Origin: UBA3071 sp965369635
GTDB taxonomy: Bacteria > Chloroflexota > Anaerolineae > UBA3071
Direction of reading: 5' to 3'
Assembly (NCBI GenBank): GCA_965369635.1
Contig: CBDURC010000149.1
Span: 1 to 7,663 of the forward strand
DNA length: 7,663 nucleotides
Positions within the stretch are counted from its first letter, which is position 1. Each line of letters begins with the position of its first letter. A model generated the notes under the pieces. That model had not been told where the DNA came from, searched no databases, and was given only the letters and a program-made list of their open reading frames with translations. Positions 1 to 6,136 of the stretch are shown in pieces. The translations under genes were made by a program, and so were the position numbers.

Positions 1-805
1 CGATCCAGCCGGCGTCCCGCGCTCCTCGGTCGCCGGCCACCCGGCCGCCCAACGCCGCGGCCAGCCGTTTGACCATCTCGAAGTCGCCGGCCTGACGGCC
101 TGCAGCCACGATGACCGGGGCTTGTGCCAGCGGCACGGATGGTGGCTCAAAATCCTCAGCAGGACCCACTATGCGCACGGCCGGCTCCACAGGCTCCACC
201 TCCAGCAGCGTGGGCTCTCCCTGGCGGTAGGGGTCGAGGAAGGGGGTGGGGAAGGCTCCTGGCTCGACGGTGAGGAATTGCGGCCGAGCGTCGGGGCAGG
301 CGGCGATGTCGAAGTACTCACCGCCGTACATCGGGAAGGTGGCCTGCACCGTGCGGGTGGCCTCGTCCAGGCTGACCGCCGTCACGTGCTCGATCAGCCC
401 GCCACCCAAACGCTGCGCCAGCCGCGCTGCCAGTTGCTGCCCTGCCTCCGTCGCGCCGAAAAGCACCACCTCCGGCTGCTCATCTTCGAACAGCTCGGAT
501 AGCAGCTTCAGGTAGGGCTCCAGCGCAAATCGGGCCAGCGAGGGATGGTCGGCCACCCGCACGCCGTCGGCCCCGGCCTGGTAGAGGCTCTGGGCCAGGT
601 CCGTGACGTCCTCGCCCAGCAGGACTCCGTAGACGTAGGCTCCCAGCGAGTCGGCCAGCGTGCGGGCCGCGCCCAGTGCTTCCAGCATCAGCGGCGCCAC
701 CGCACCATCGAGAGGCGAAGCCACGACCCAGACGCCGCCACCACCGTCAGCCTCGGCGACCTCCTCCTGCTGCGCCATTAGCAAGTCGAGATATGAAAGG
801 TCCAT
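1..805 (-). CDS. etfA: Electron transfer flavoprotein alpha subunit, 3'-truncated by the window edge
   Basis: This is the first 268 residues of the FAD-carrying ETF subunit, which takes electrons from acyl-CoA dehydrogenases in the cytoplasm and passes them toward the quinone pool. Seen: an N-terminal nucleotide-binding-like domain with LFGATEAGQQLAARLAQRLG (115-134), a GGEYFDIA segment (161-168), RPQFLTVEPGAF (174-185), then the start of the C-terminal FAD domain, VIVAAGRQ (231-238) and GDRGARDAGW (258-267). Family members usually have GASR or similar where this has GDRG; the arginine is kept. About 55-60 residues containing the rest of the FAD site should lie beyond base 1. The ATG at 805 has a strong Shine-Dalgarno (GGAGGG on the minus strand) six bases upstream and follows the etfB stop by 13 bases, implying coupled translation. 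The leader before the first strand, including four glycines (21-24), is longer than usual. Confidence 0.95.
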   Translation of the reverse strand, partial: MDLSYLDLLMAQQEEVAEADGGGGVWVVASPLDGAVAPLMLEALGAARTLADSLGAYVYGVLLGEDVTDLAQSLYQAGADGVRVADHPSLARFALEPYLKLLSELFEDEQPEVVLFGATEAGQQLAARLAQRLGGGLIEHVTAVSLDEATRTVQATFPMYGGEYFDIAACPDARPQFLTVEPGAFPTPFLDPYRQGEPTLLEVEPVEPAVRIVGPAEDFEPPSVPLAQAPVIVAAGRQAGDFEMVKRLAAALGGRVAGDRGARDAGWI

Positions 806-818
806 CAGAGTCCCTCCT

Positions 819-1595
819 CTACCTGCGTTTCCTTTGGGCCAGTGGTTCTGCCACTGCCTGGGCCATCTCTTCCGCTGTGCCGCTCAGGCGCGTCCCCCGC
901 TCCCTCTCCGGCGGGAAGTCCTGCCCTCGCTTCTCCAGCAGCGGTTGGAGCGTCGATTCGCTCACCAAATCGCTCACGTCCCACCGTTCCACGGCATCCT
1001 CTGCCCGGTAGACGTTGATCAGCCGCACGCCGTCGGGGTAGCGGGGCTTGAGCGCCCCGGGCACGACCGTGACTACCGCCGGGAGGTCGGCCTCGACGGC
1101 CACGTAGCCAGCACCATCCTGCTGCACCGCCCGCACCCGCCCGTCAGCCACCTCCACCTGCCAGGCGCTGACGATCTGGGGCCAGCCCAGGGCCTCGGCC
1201 AGCCGGGGGCCCAGTTGGCCCTGTCCGCTGTCCAGCGTGGTCGCGCCGGTGAGGATCAGGTCCGCCCCGCCCAGCCGATCCACTGTCGCCGCCAGCACCC
1301 GGGCCATGATCGCATCGCCGGCGGCGTCGAATCCCTCGCCTGTCAGGATGATTGCCCGGTCAGCGCCGCTGGCCAGCGCCTGGCGGAGTACGTCGTCGTC
1401 GGGCAGCGGGCCACGCGGGAGGGCCACTACCTCAGCGGCTGTGGCATCCTTGATGCGCAACGCCGCTTCCAGCGCACAGCGGTCGGCGGGCTGGAGGATA
1501 TACTCCTCCCGGTTGATGAAGATGCGGCCCGCTCGCCGCTTCACTACGATACCGCGGGGGTCGAGGACCCTTCCAATAATGACAAGAATACGCAT
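819..1595 (-). CDS. etfB: Electron transfer flavoprotein beta subunit
   Basis: This 258-residue protein is the beta partner of the EtfAB heterodimer that collects electrons from the acyl-CoA dehydrogenases encoded upstream. Seen: the conserved N-terminal block ending in QPADRCALEAALRIKD (35-50), the signature TTLDSGQGQLGPRLAEALGW (119-138), VEADLPAVVTV (167-177) followed by LKPRYP (182-187), and a C-terminal arm with RERGTRLSGTAEEM (231-244) typical of the FixA/EtfB family that wraps around the alpha subunit. Length is normal for the family. The ATG at 1595 has GGAGGG five bases upstream. The octamer array upstream ends one or two bases before that Shine-Dalgarno. I cannot tell from sequence alone whether this ETF is the ordinary AMP-binding type or a bifurcating NADH-using type; the ordinary type is more likely beside these dehydrogenases. 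Confidence 0.95.
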   Translation of the reverse strand: MRILVIIGRVLDPRGIVVKRRAGRIFINREEYILQPADRCALEAALRIKDATAAEVVALPRGPLPDDDVLRQALASGADRAIILTGEGFDAAGDAIMARVLAATVDRLGGADLILTGATTLDSGQGQLGPRLAEALGWPQIVSAWQVEVADGRVRAVQQDGAGYVAVEADLPAVVTVVPGALKPRYPDGVRLINVYRAEDAVERWDVSDLVSESTLQPLLEKRGQDFPPERERGTRLSGTAEEMAQAVAEPLAQRKRR

Positions 1596-1607
1596 GGTAT
1601 CCCTCCA

Positions 1608-1695
1608 GTCTCAAAGTTGCAGGGGCGCAAGGGTGCAAGGTCTCAAGGTCGCAGGGTTGCAGTGTCGCAAAGTCGCAGGGTCGCAAGGTCGCAAG
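1608..1695 (+). repeat. GTCGCAAG octamer tandem array, left arm of inverted pair
   Basis: Eleven consecutive 8-bp units fit GTCGCAAG with one to three changes each; the last two, at 1680-1695, are exact. The array fills the gap between the stop codon of the four-helix-bundle gene (1698-1700) and the etfB Shine-Dalgarno (1601-1606). Its complement appears on the other side of that gene as the GTCGCAAG part of a 15-bp array read on the minus strand. There are no spacers, so this is not CRISPR. Neither strand of the unit contains a stop codon in any frame, which explains spurious long ORFs across it. Confidence 0.9.
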
Positions 1696-1697
1696 GG

Positions 1698-2084
1698 TCA
1701 GACGCGGCCCTCAATAGCCGCCTTACGGTAGTTGTAAATCATGGCGCCCAATTTGCGGTATTGGTTGTAGAAGTAGTCGAAGCGCTTGGGAGTGAGCGAG
1801 CCGGTTTCGTGCAGCATCTCCAGGTGCGCTTTGGTCTCATCGCAGGAGGATAGAGCGTAGGTCAGGTAGCGCACGAGGTCGCCCTTGTAGCGCTTCATGC
1901 CGTAGCCCTCCACGAAGTTGGCTACGACAGACTTCGCCGAACGCCTGATCTGGCTTCCTTCCTCGTACATCTCGAACTTGGGCAACTCCTCCAGGGTCAT
2001 GCGATGGATCTCCGCGGCCAGCCGCTTCGCCAACTGGTAGACCGCCGTATCCTCATACCCCCGCGGTTTGCTCCCTTGCGCCAT
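1698..2084 (-). CDS. Four helix bundle protein (S23/23S rRNA intervening-sequence protein family), copy 1
   Basis: This is a 128-residue protein of the small four-helix-bundle family first known from ORFs in bacterial 23S rRNA intervening sequences; relatives include the bAvd accessory protein of diversity-generating retroelements. Its biochemical role is unknown, and oligomerisation and nucleic-acid binding are only suspected for the family. Seen: helix 1 YQLAKRLAAEIHRM (16-29), the hallmark QIRRSAKSVVANFVEGYG (45-62), helix 3 with LSSCDETKAHLEML (78-91), and a final amphipathic helix rich in Tyr and Arg (101-122). I chose the ATG at 2084 because AGGGGAG lies nine bases upstream and MAQGSKPRGYED fits the family's N-terminus. 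The frame stays open to a TTG at 2165, which would add 27 residues of Arg/Ser/Gln repeat encoded by the 15-bp array. It is nested inside a beta-oxidation operon with no obvious metabolic link. Confidence 0.88.
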   Translation of the reverse strand: MAQGSKPRGYEDTAVYQLAKRLAAEIHRMTLEELPKFEMYEEGSQIRRSAKSVVANFVEGYGMKRYKGDLVRYLTYALSSCDETKAHLEMLHETGSLTPKRFDYFYNQYRKLGAMIYNYRKAAIEGRV

Positions 2085-2181
2085 GCTCCTTTGCTCCCCT
2101 TGCGACCTGCTCCTCTGTGACCTGTTCCTCTGTGACCTGCTCCCTTGCGACGTGCTCCGTTGCAACCTGCTCCCTTGCTAC
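2085..2181 (-). repeat. 15-bp tandem array (GTCGCAAG plus GGAGCAG), right arm of inverted pair
   Basis: On the minus strand five full units of 15 bases run from 2181 to 2107, close to GTCGCAAGGGAGCAG, followed by a rearranged copy down to the start codon. A further partial copy forms the first codons of the gene (GCGCAAGGGAGCAA, just after the ATG at 2084). The unit is the octamer of the left arm plus a seven-base GGAGCAG tail. Because 15 is a multiple of three, the frame of the downstream gene stays open through it. The first unit contributes the TAG stop of acyl-CoA dehydrogenase 1 (2178-2180). Confidence 0.88.
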
Positions 2182-3344
2182 GGCCTGATTCTCACCCCGT
2201 GCTGGCGGAAGATGTTGCTGGCGATGACGATCCGTTGGATCTCGTTGGTGCCTTCGAAGATCTCGGCAATGCGAGCGTCGCGGAAGGCCCGCTCGATGGG
2301 GAAATCTCGCGTGAGGCCCAGCCCACCGTGGATCTGCACCGCCATGTCAATGGCCCGAGAGGCTACCTCGGAACCGTACATCTTGCACATGGCTGCCAGT
2401 TGGCCGAAGGGCTGACCTACATCCACCAGCCAGGCCACCCGGTAGACCAGGCTGCGCAGGGCCTCGATCTCCGTGGCCATGTTGGCGATCATCCACTGCA
2501 CCGACTGCTTGTGAGCCAGTTCGACGCCGAACTGCTTGCGGGTCTTGGCCCAGCGGATGCACCATTCCATTGCCGCCTGGGCTCCACCCAGGCCGGCTGC
2601 TCCCAGGGTCAGCCGCCCCATGTCCAGCGATTTCATGAAGGGGATGAACCCCTCGCCCACTTTGCCCAGCACGTTCTCGTGGGGTACCCGCAGTTCGTCG
2701 AAGACCAACTCCGCGGTGCTGGTGCCCCGGATGCCCATCTTGTCCTCTTCCCGGGCCACCGAGAATCCTTCCCACTCGGTCTCGACGATGAAAGCGGTGA
2801 TGCCGCCCCGCGCGCCCAGTGTCGGATCGGTCACCGCCATTACGGTGATGATGTCCGCGTGGCCACCGTTGGTGATGAACACCTTGCCGCCGTCCAGGAA
2901 CCAGGAATCCCCCTCCCGTACGGCGCGGGTGCGGACGGCCGCGGCGTCAGAACCGGCGCTGGCCTCGGTCAGGCCAAAGGCGGCGATCTTCTCGCCGCGG
3001 GCCAGCGGTGTCAGGTATTTTCGTTTCTGCTCCTCGTTGCCGTCCAGGTGGATGGCCATGGCACCGATGCCGATGTGGGCGCCGACGACAGTCGCCGTGG
3101 AGGTGCAGATGCGGCTCAACTCTTCCATCAAGATGCAGTAGCCGGCCTCGCCGGCTCCCATGCCACCGTACTCCTGCGGGAAGCAGACGCCCATCAGGCC
3201 GATCTTGCCGAGCTTGCGTATGGTCTCCAGGGGCACTCTGTGCTCCCGGTCAACCTCCGCGGCGATGGGAGCTACCTCGTTCTGGGCAAACTCTCGGATC
3301 ATGCGGCGCAGGGCAACGTGTTCGGGAGAAAATGCGAAGTCCAT
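2178..3344 (-). CDS. Acyl-CoA dehydrogenase 1 (short/medium-chain type, complete active site)
   Basis: This 388-residue FAD enzyme oxidises acyl-CoA to trans-2-enoyl-CoA and passes electrons to ETF. Seen: an N-terminal helical domain (about 1-118); the beta-domain signature FGLTEASAGSD (123-133) and KVFITNGG (154-161), which contact FAD and substrate; and the C-terminal helical domain with RKQFGVELAHKQ (269-280), QIHGGLGLTRDFPIERAFRD (337-356) and IFEGTNEIQR (362-371). Glu364 is at the position of the catalytic base in short- and medium-chain enzymes, and the alternative position used by isovaleryl-CoA dehydrogenase is Gly243, as in short-chain enzymes. Length is normal. The ATG at 3344 has AGGAGG five bases upstream. 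The frame stays open upstream through the octamer array, so a longer N-terminus (to 3407) is an artefact. The exact chain-length preference cannot be read from sequence. Confidence 0.95.
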   Translation of the reverse strand: MDFAFSPEHVALRRMIREFAQNEVAPIAAEVDREHRVPLETIRKLGKIGLMGVCFPQEYGGMGAGEAGYCILMEELSRICTSTATVVGAHIGIGAMAIHLDGNEEQKRKYLTPLARGEKIAAFGLTEASAGSDAAAVRTRAVREGDSWFLDGGKVFITNGGHADIITVMAVTDPTLGARGGITAFIVETEWEGFSVAREEDKMGIRGTSTAELVFDELRVPHENVLGKVGEGFIPFMKSLDMGRLTLGAAGLGGAQAAMEWCIRWAKTRKQFGVELAHKQSVQWMIANMATEIEALRSLVYRVAWLVDVGQPFGQLAAMCKMYGSEVASRAIDMAVQIHGGLGLTRDFPIERAFRDARIAEIFEGTNEIQRIVIASNIFRQHGVRIRP

Positions 3345-3360
3345 ATCTACCTCCTGGATC

Positions 3361-3416
3361 GGTAGATTGGTGGACTGGTAGATTGGTAGATTGGTAGGTT
3401 GGTACATTGGTATGTT
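3361..3416 (+). repeat. GGTAGATT octamer array, left arm of hairpin
   Basis: Seven 8-bp units match GGTAGATT with at most two changes each (exact at 3361, 3377 and 3385). The array lies five bases beyond the Shine-Dalgarno of acyl-CoA dehydrogenase 1 (3350-3355). It faces the inverted array at 3424-3487 across a short loop centred on TGGAGTTCCA (3417-3426). Confidence 0.92.
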
Positions 3417-3423
3417 TGGAGTT

Positions 3424-3487
3424 CCACCAATTTACCGGTTTCCCAATCTACCAGTTTCCCAATCTACCAGTTTCCCAGTTTACCGGT
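3424..3487 (+). repeat. AATCTACC-type octamer array, right arm of hairpin
   Basis: Eight 8-bp units are inverted relative to the left arm. They show a 16-bp higher-order period: CTACCAGT alternates with TTCCCAAT (3440-3471). The array ends ten bases before the stop codon of acyl-CoA dehydrogenase 2 (3498-3500). With the left arm it makes an imperfect inverted repeat of about 127 bp filling most of the 153-bp gap, with no gene inside. Confidence 0.92.
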
Positions 3488-3497
3488 CTAGCAGCGA

Positions 3498-4646
3498 CTA
3501 AGGCACGATTTCGACATCCCATCCGGCGAAGACCTTCTGGGCAATGTGGACGTGATGCAACTCCGTGGGCCCGCCGATGATGCCCAGTGTGCGGGCGTCC
3601 CGGTATTTGCGGGCCATGGGGTAATCCTCCATGTAGCCGTAGCCGCCCATCACCTGGAGCATGCGGTCGGTGACGCTGCGGGCCACGCGGGCGGCGAAGG
3701 CCTTGACCACCGCCGCATCCGCGGAGAAGTCCTCTCCCTGGTCAACCAGCCAGGTGGCGTGGTAGACCAGGTAGCGCAGCGCTTCCACCTCGATGAAGGA
3801 CTCGGCGACGTAGTTCTGGATAGCCTGCTTCTGGGCGATGGGGACGCCGAACTGCACCCGCTCGCTGGCGAACTGCGCGGCGACGTTCACGCTGTCTGTA
3901 GCCATGCCCAACCCGGCAGCGGCCAGGGAAATGGCCAAGCGATCCTGCGCCCGCTGGGCCACTGTCCAGCCCTCACCAGGCTGGCCCAAGCGATTAGTCA
4001 GCGGCACGCGGCAGCCTTCCAGGTAGATCGTATTGAAGGTCACGCTGCGCAGCCCCAGCGTCGGCTCCCGATAGCCCACCGTCAGGCCAGCGGTGTCCTT
4101 GGGCAGCAGGAAGACCTCGACTCCCTCTGCCCCCTGGGCGCAAACGAGAAAGAGGCCGGCGATCCCGCCGTTGGCGACCCAGGTCTTCACCCCGTTCAAG
4201 ATCATCTCGTCGCCGGAGGCCGTGGCTCGGGTCTGGATGGCTGCCCTGTCGCATCCGGCGTCGGGCTCGGTAAGGGCGAAGGCGCCGATCACCTCGCCAT
4301 CGGCCATGGGGGGCAGCCACTGCTCCTTCTGAGCATCGGTGCCATGCACCAGAATGCTCATGGCTGCCAGGCTTACGTGTGTCGCCAGGGCCACAGCAAA
4401 GGACATGCACTCCTGGGCCAGTGCCTCGATGAGAAGGGCATAGCTGACATAATCCAGCTCCGCTCCGGAGTATTCCTCGGGCAGCGTCGCTCCCAGGAAG
4501 CCTTGCTGCGCTGCTTGGCGCAGCATACCTGGAGGGAGTCTCTCCTCGTGGTCTATCTCTTCGGCCTTGGGCGCGATTTCCTTGGCGGAGAAGTCCCTGA
4601 ACATGGTGCGGAACATCTCCTGTTCTTCGCTGAAGGTGAAGTCCAT
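3498..4646 (-). CDS. Acyl-CoA dehydrogenase 2 (family member with an altered active site)
   Basis: This 382-residue member of the acyl-CoA dehydrogenase flavoprotein family is a paralogue of the next gene in the operon. Seen: N-terminal helical domain; FALTEPDAGCDRAA (123-136) with Cys132 where the family has Ser or Thr; KTWVANGG (154-161), a variant of the usual FITNG flavin loop; ERVQFGVPIAQKQAIQ (262-277); and QVMGGYGYMEDYPMARKYRD (331-350). The usual catalytic Glu before Gly-Thr is Gly358 (IIGGPTE). The alternative position used by isovaleryl-CoA dehydrogenase holds Asp235 (AQDRL) rather than Glu. It may use Asp as base, act on a branched or cyclic substrate, or have another role; this is inference. 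The ATG at 4646 is preceded by AGGAGG at seven bases. The open frame to 4727 is array-derived and not a real N-terminus. Confidence 0.93.
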   Translation of the reverse strand: MDFTFSEEQEMFRTMFRDFSAKEIAPKAEEIDHEERLPPGMLRQAAQQGFLGATLPEEYSGAELDYVSYALLIEALAQECMSFAVALATHVSLAAMSILVHGTDAQKEQWLPPMADGEVIGAFALTEPDAGCDRAAIQTRATASGDEMILNGVKTWVANGGIAGLFLVCAQGAEGVEVFLLPKDTAGLTVGYREPTLGLRSVTFNTIYLEGCRVPLTNRLGQPGEGWTVAQRAQDRLAISLAAAGLGMATDSVNVAAQFASERVQFGVPIAQKQAIQNYVAESFIEVEALRYLVYHATWLVDQGEDFSADAAVVKAFAARVARSVTDRMLQVMGGYGYMEDYPMARKYRDARTLGIIGGPTELHHVHIAQKVFAGWDVEIVP

Positions 4647-4669
4647 GGCGCATCCTCCTGACCTGAGTG

Positions 4670-4709
4670 CCGGTACTTTGGTAGATTGGTAGATTGGTAC
4701 ATTGGTACA
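4670..4709 (+). repeat. TTGGTAGA/TTGGTACA octamer array, left arm of hairpin
   Basis: Four clear 8-bp units (4678-4709) and one weaker one (4670-4677) follow the acyl-CoA dehydrogenase 2 Shine-Dalgarno (4654-4659) by about ten bases. The array runs into a perfect five-base stem, TTGGC (4710-4714) and GCCAA (4723-4727), with an eight-base loop, which joins it to the inverted right arm. Confidence 0.88.
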
Positions 4710-4722
4710 TTGGCGTTGTATT

Positions 4723-4794
4723 GCCAATCTGCCAGTTCACCGATCTCCGAATTTCCCAATCTACCAGCCTACCAGTTTCCCAATCTACCGGTCC
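4723..4794 (+). repeat. CCAATCTA-type octamer array, right arm of hairpin
   Basis: Nine 8-bp units, several exact or one base off AATCTACC, alternate with CCAGTTTC-like units. The array overlaps the 3' end of the enoyl-CoA hydratase gene: its stop codon (4785-4787) is the CTA inside a repeat unit. With the left arm it forms an imperfect inverted repeat across the gap before acyl-CoA dehydrogenase 2. Confidence 0.9.
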
Positions 4795-5573
4795 GTGAAC
4801 TGCGGACGCCGCTTCTCCATGAAGGCGCTGACTCCCTCGCTAGCGTCCTCGGTGTCCGCCAGGTTGCCGAACTCCTCCGCTTCGATCTGCAGCCCTTCCT
4901 CGATAGGGACTTGTAGCCCCCCTGAAATGGCCCGCAGTGCGGCGGCCACGGGGAGCTTCGACTTGGAGACGATCTTGCGCGCCAATCCCCGTGCTTCCTT
5001 AAGCACCGCGCCGGCTGGCACTACCTTGTTCACCAGCCCCATCCGGTAGGCCTCCTGGGCAGTGATCATGTCGCCGGTGAGAATCAGCTCGATAGCCTTT
5101 CCTTTGCCGACGAGCCGGGCCAACCGCTGAGTGCCGCCCCAGCCAGGAATGATGCCCAGGTTGATCTCCGGCTGACCCAGGCGGGCCCTGTCGGAGCAGA
5201 TGCGCATGTGGCAGGCCATGGCCAGTTCTAGCCCGCCACCCAGGCAGAAGCCATTGATGGCGGCGATGATTGGCTTGGTCGCCTTGGCGATCTGGAGGAA
5301 GAGTGTCTGCCCTTGCTCGGAAGCCGTCCTCAGTCCCCCGGGCTGATCCAGCAGTGCCTTGATCTCCGGGATATCCGCCCCGGCGACGAAAGCGTTTGTC
5401 CCGCCGCCGGTGATGACGATGACTTTGACCTCATCATCGACCAGCGCCTGGTCAAACGCCTCGCTCAGCTCCGTCACCACTTGCGTGTTGAAGGAGTTGA
5501 CCGGCGGGTGGTCGATCGTCAGCACGGCGATTCTGTCCGTAACTTCGCTTCGGATGTATTGCCATTCGGCCAT
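4785..5573 (-). CDS. Enoyl-CoA hydratase (crotonase family)
   Basis: This 262-residue cytoplasmic crotonase hydrates trans-2-enoyl-CoA to 3-hydroxyacyl-CoA, the second beta-oxidation step. Seen: the N-terminal strand VLTIDHPPVNSFN (17-29), the first oxyanion-hole loop AFVAGADI (61-68, Ala64), the second at LGGGLELAMA (111-120), and LGQPEINLGIIPGWGGTQR (132-150). Both catalytic glutamates of true hydratases are present by alignment, Glu116 and Glu136, so isomerase-only or hydrolase members are less likely. The C-terminus, FMEKRRPQFTDR, is typical. The ATG at 5573 has AAAGGAG six bases upstream. The TAG stop is formed by a GGTAGATT repeat unit directly after the last codon. It is a stand-alone hydratase; with the separate dehydrogenase upstream it does the job of the fused FadB protein. 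Confidence 0.96.
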   Translation of the reverse strand: MAEWQYIRSEVTDRIAVLTIDHPPVNSFNTQVVTELSEAFDQALVDDEVKVIVITGGGTNAFVAGADIPEIKALLDQPGGLRTASEQGQTLFLQIAKATKPIIAAINGFCLGGGLELAMACHMRICSDRARLGQPEINLGIIPGWGGTQRLARLVGKGKAIELILTGDMITAQEAYRMGLVNKVVPAGAVLKEARGLARKIVSKSKLPVAAALRAISGGLQVPIEEGLQIEAEEFGNLADTEDASEGVSAFMEKRRPQFTDR

Positions 5574-5596
5574 TGTGTGCTCCTTTCGTCGCTATG

Positions 5597-5660
5597 TTGA
5601 TACATTGGTACATTGGTACACTGGTAGATTGGTACATTGGTACATTGGTACACTGGTAGA
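5597..5660 (+). repeat. TTGGTACA/CTGGTAGA octamer array, left arm around four-helix-bundle gene 2
   Basis: Eight consecutive 8-bp units, five of them exact TTGGTACA, with CTGGTAGA at 5621-5628 and 5653-5660. The array starts about ten bases beyond the enoyl-CoA hydratase Shine-Dalgarno (5580-5586) and ends eight bases before the four-helix-bundle stop codon. It is complementary to the array at 6137-6208 at seven of eight positions per typical unit. Confidence 0.93.
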
Positions 5661-5668
5661 TCAGGGTG

Positions 5669-6124
5669 TCATTCGTCTGCAGGTAGTTCAGGAATCATGG
5701 TGTAGAGGGGGCGTTCTTCGCCAAGCTGGCGGTCGCCGTACTCCTTACGCCCTCGCTGCTGTTTGCGAACGTAGCGGATGTAGCCGTTGAGGGAACGTAG
5801 CGCACTGTGGCATAGTTCGCGCTGATCCGGCAGTTCTCCAGTCGTATGTCCCACCTCGTCGCAGACGATGAAACTGCTCAGAGTCTCGTCGAGAGAGCCA
5901 CGGGCGATGGTGTAGAAGCGCAGGCTGTCCAAGTAGTGATAGCGTCCGTAGCCTTCGGCGATATTGAGGACAACGCTGACTGCCGCCTTGCGTATCTGAT
6001 GAGCCAGATTGTACTTCTCTTCCGGCGGCAACTGCCCAGCAACGCGGTACGCCTCTCGCAAGACCCGCAACGCCAACTGATAGCACTCCAGATCCTCAAA
6101 CCCCCGCTGGCCCTGCTCTGTCAT
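5669..6124 (-). CDS. Four helix bundle protein (S23/23S rRNA intervening-sequence protein family), copy 2
   Basis: This 151-residue member of the same small family as the gene at 1698-2084 is clearly divergent from it. Seen: the shared start pattern QGQRGFEDLECYQLALRVL (4-22), helix 1 to residue 30, the hallmark QIRKAAVSVVLNIAEGYGR (43-61), helix 3 with ARGSLDETLSSFIV (74-87), helix 4 around 103-124, then a charged tail of about 30 residues that copy 1 lacks. Start choice is not firm: the ATG at 6124 fits copy 1's N-terminus and has GGAG about ten bases upstream; an ATG at 6133 and a TTG at 6148 inside the octamer array are alternatives. The function is unknown; RNA or DNA binding is suspected for relatives. 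It sits between two beta-oxidation genes. Confidence 0.88.
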   Translation of the reverse strand: MTEQGQRGFEDLECYQLALRVLREAYRVAGQLPPEEKYNLAHQIRKAAVSVVLNIAEGYGRYHYLDSLRFYTIARGSLDETLSSFIVCDEVGHTTGELPDQRELCHSALRSLNGYIRYVRKQQRGRKEYGDRQLGEERPLYTMIPELPADE

Positions 6125-6136
6125 TGCTCCCATTCT

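Larger units (their letters stand above)
1608..2181. other. Four-helix-bundle gene enclosed by inverted GTCGCAAG-type arrays (candidate IVS-like element)
   Basis: The whole gap between acyl-CoA dehydrogenase 1 and etfB consists of a left GTCGCAAG array (1608-1695), a four-helix-bundle gene (1698-2084) and a right array carrying the same octamer on the opposite strand (2085-2181). This is the arrangement of 23S rRNA intervening sequences, which hold a four-helix-bundle ORF between complementary ends. That the unit is an insertion or a mobile element is inference. No transposase and no target-site duplication were found. Confidence 0.45.

Noticed and set aside
660..1853. Long plus-strand open frame of 397 codons
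   Set aside because: It lies antisense to etfA and etfB and crosses the stop-free GTCGCAAG array. Its protein has low-complexity His/Arg/Pro composition and no recognisable domain, while both minus-strand genes are convincing.
1608..2181. Classical transposon or insertion sequence
   Set aside because: No transposase, integrase or reverse transcriptase is encoded, and no flanking target duplication is visible. The inverted arms are tandem arrays rather than unique terminal repeats, so only an IVS-like element is proposed.
2145..3365. Long plus-strand open frame of 406 codons
   Set aside because: It is antisense to acyl-CoA dehydrogenase 1, a high-GC shadow with no family features.
3345..3407. 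Longer N-terminus for acyl-CoA dehydrogenase 1 (PTNLPIYQST-like leader)
   Set aside because: The leader is a translation of the octamer array, which has no stops on that strand. The Shine-Dalgarno and family alignment support the ATG at 3344. The same reasoning rejects the extensions of acyl-CoA dehydrogenase 2 (to 4727) and of the 3-hydroxyacyl-CoA dehydrogenase (to 7480).
3546..4661. Long plus-strand open frame of 371 codons
   Set aside because: It is antisense to acyl-CoA dehydrogenase 2 and has no family features.
4670..4794. Rho-independent terminator
   Set aside because: The inverted arms are long, imperfect and AT-rich. No U-tract follows the stem in the transcription direction, and the next gene's Shine-Dalgarno comes within about ten bases.
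5597..5660. CRISPR array
   Set aside because: The units are 8 bp and directly abutting, with no unique spacers, and no cas genes are present.
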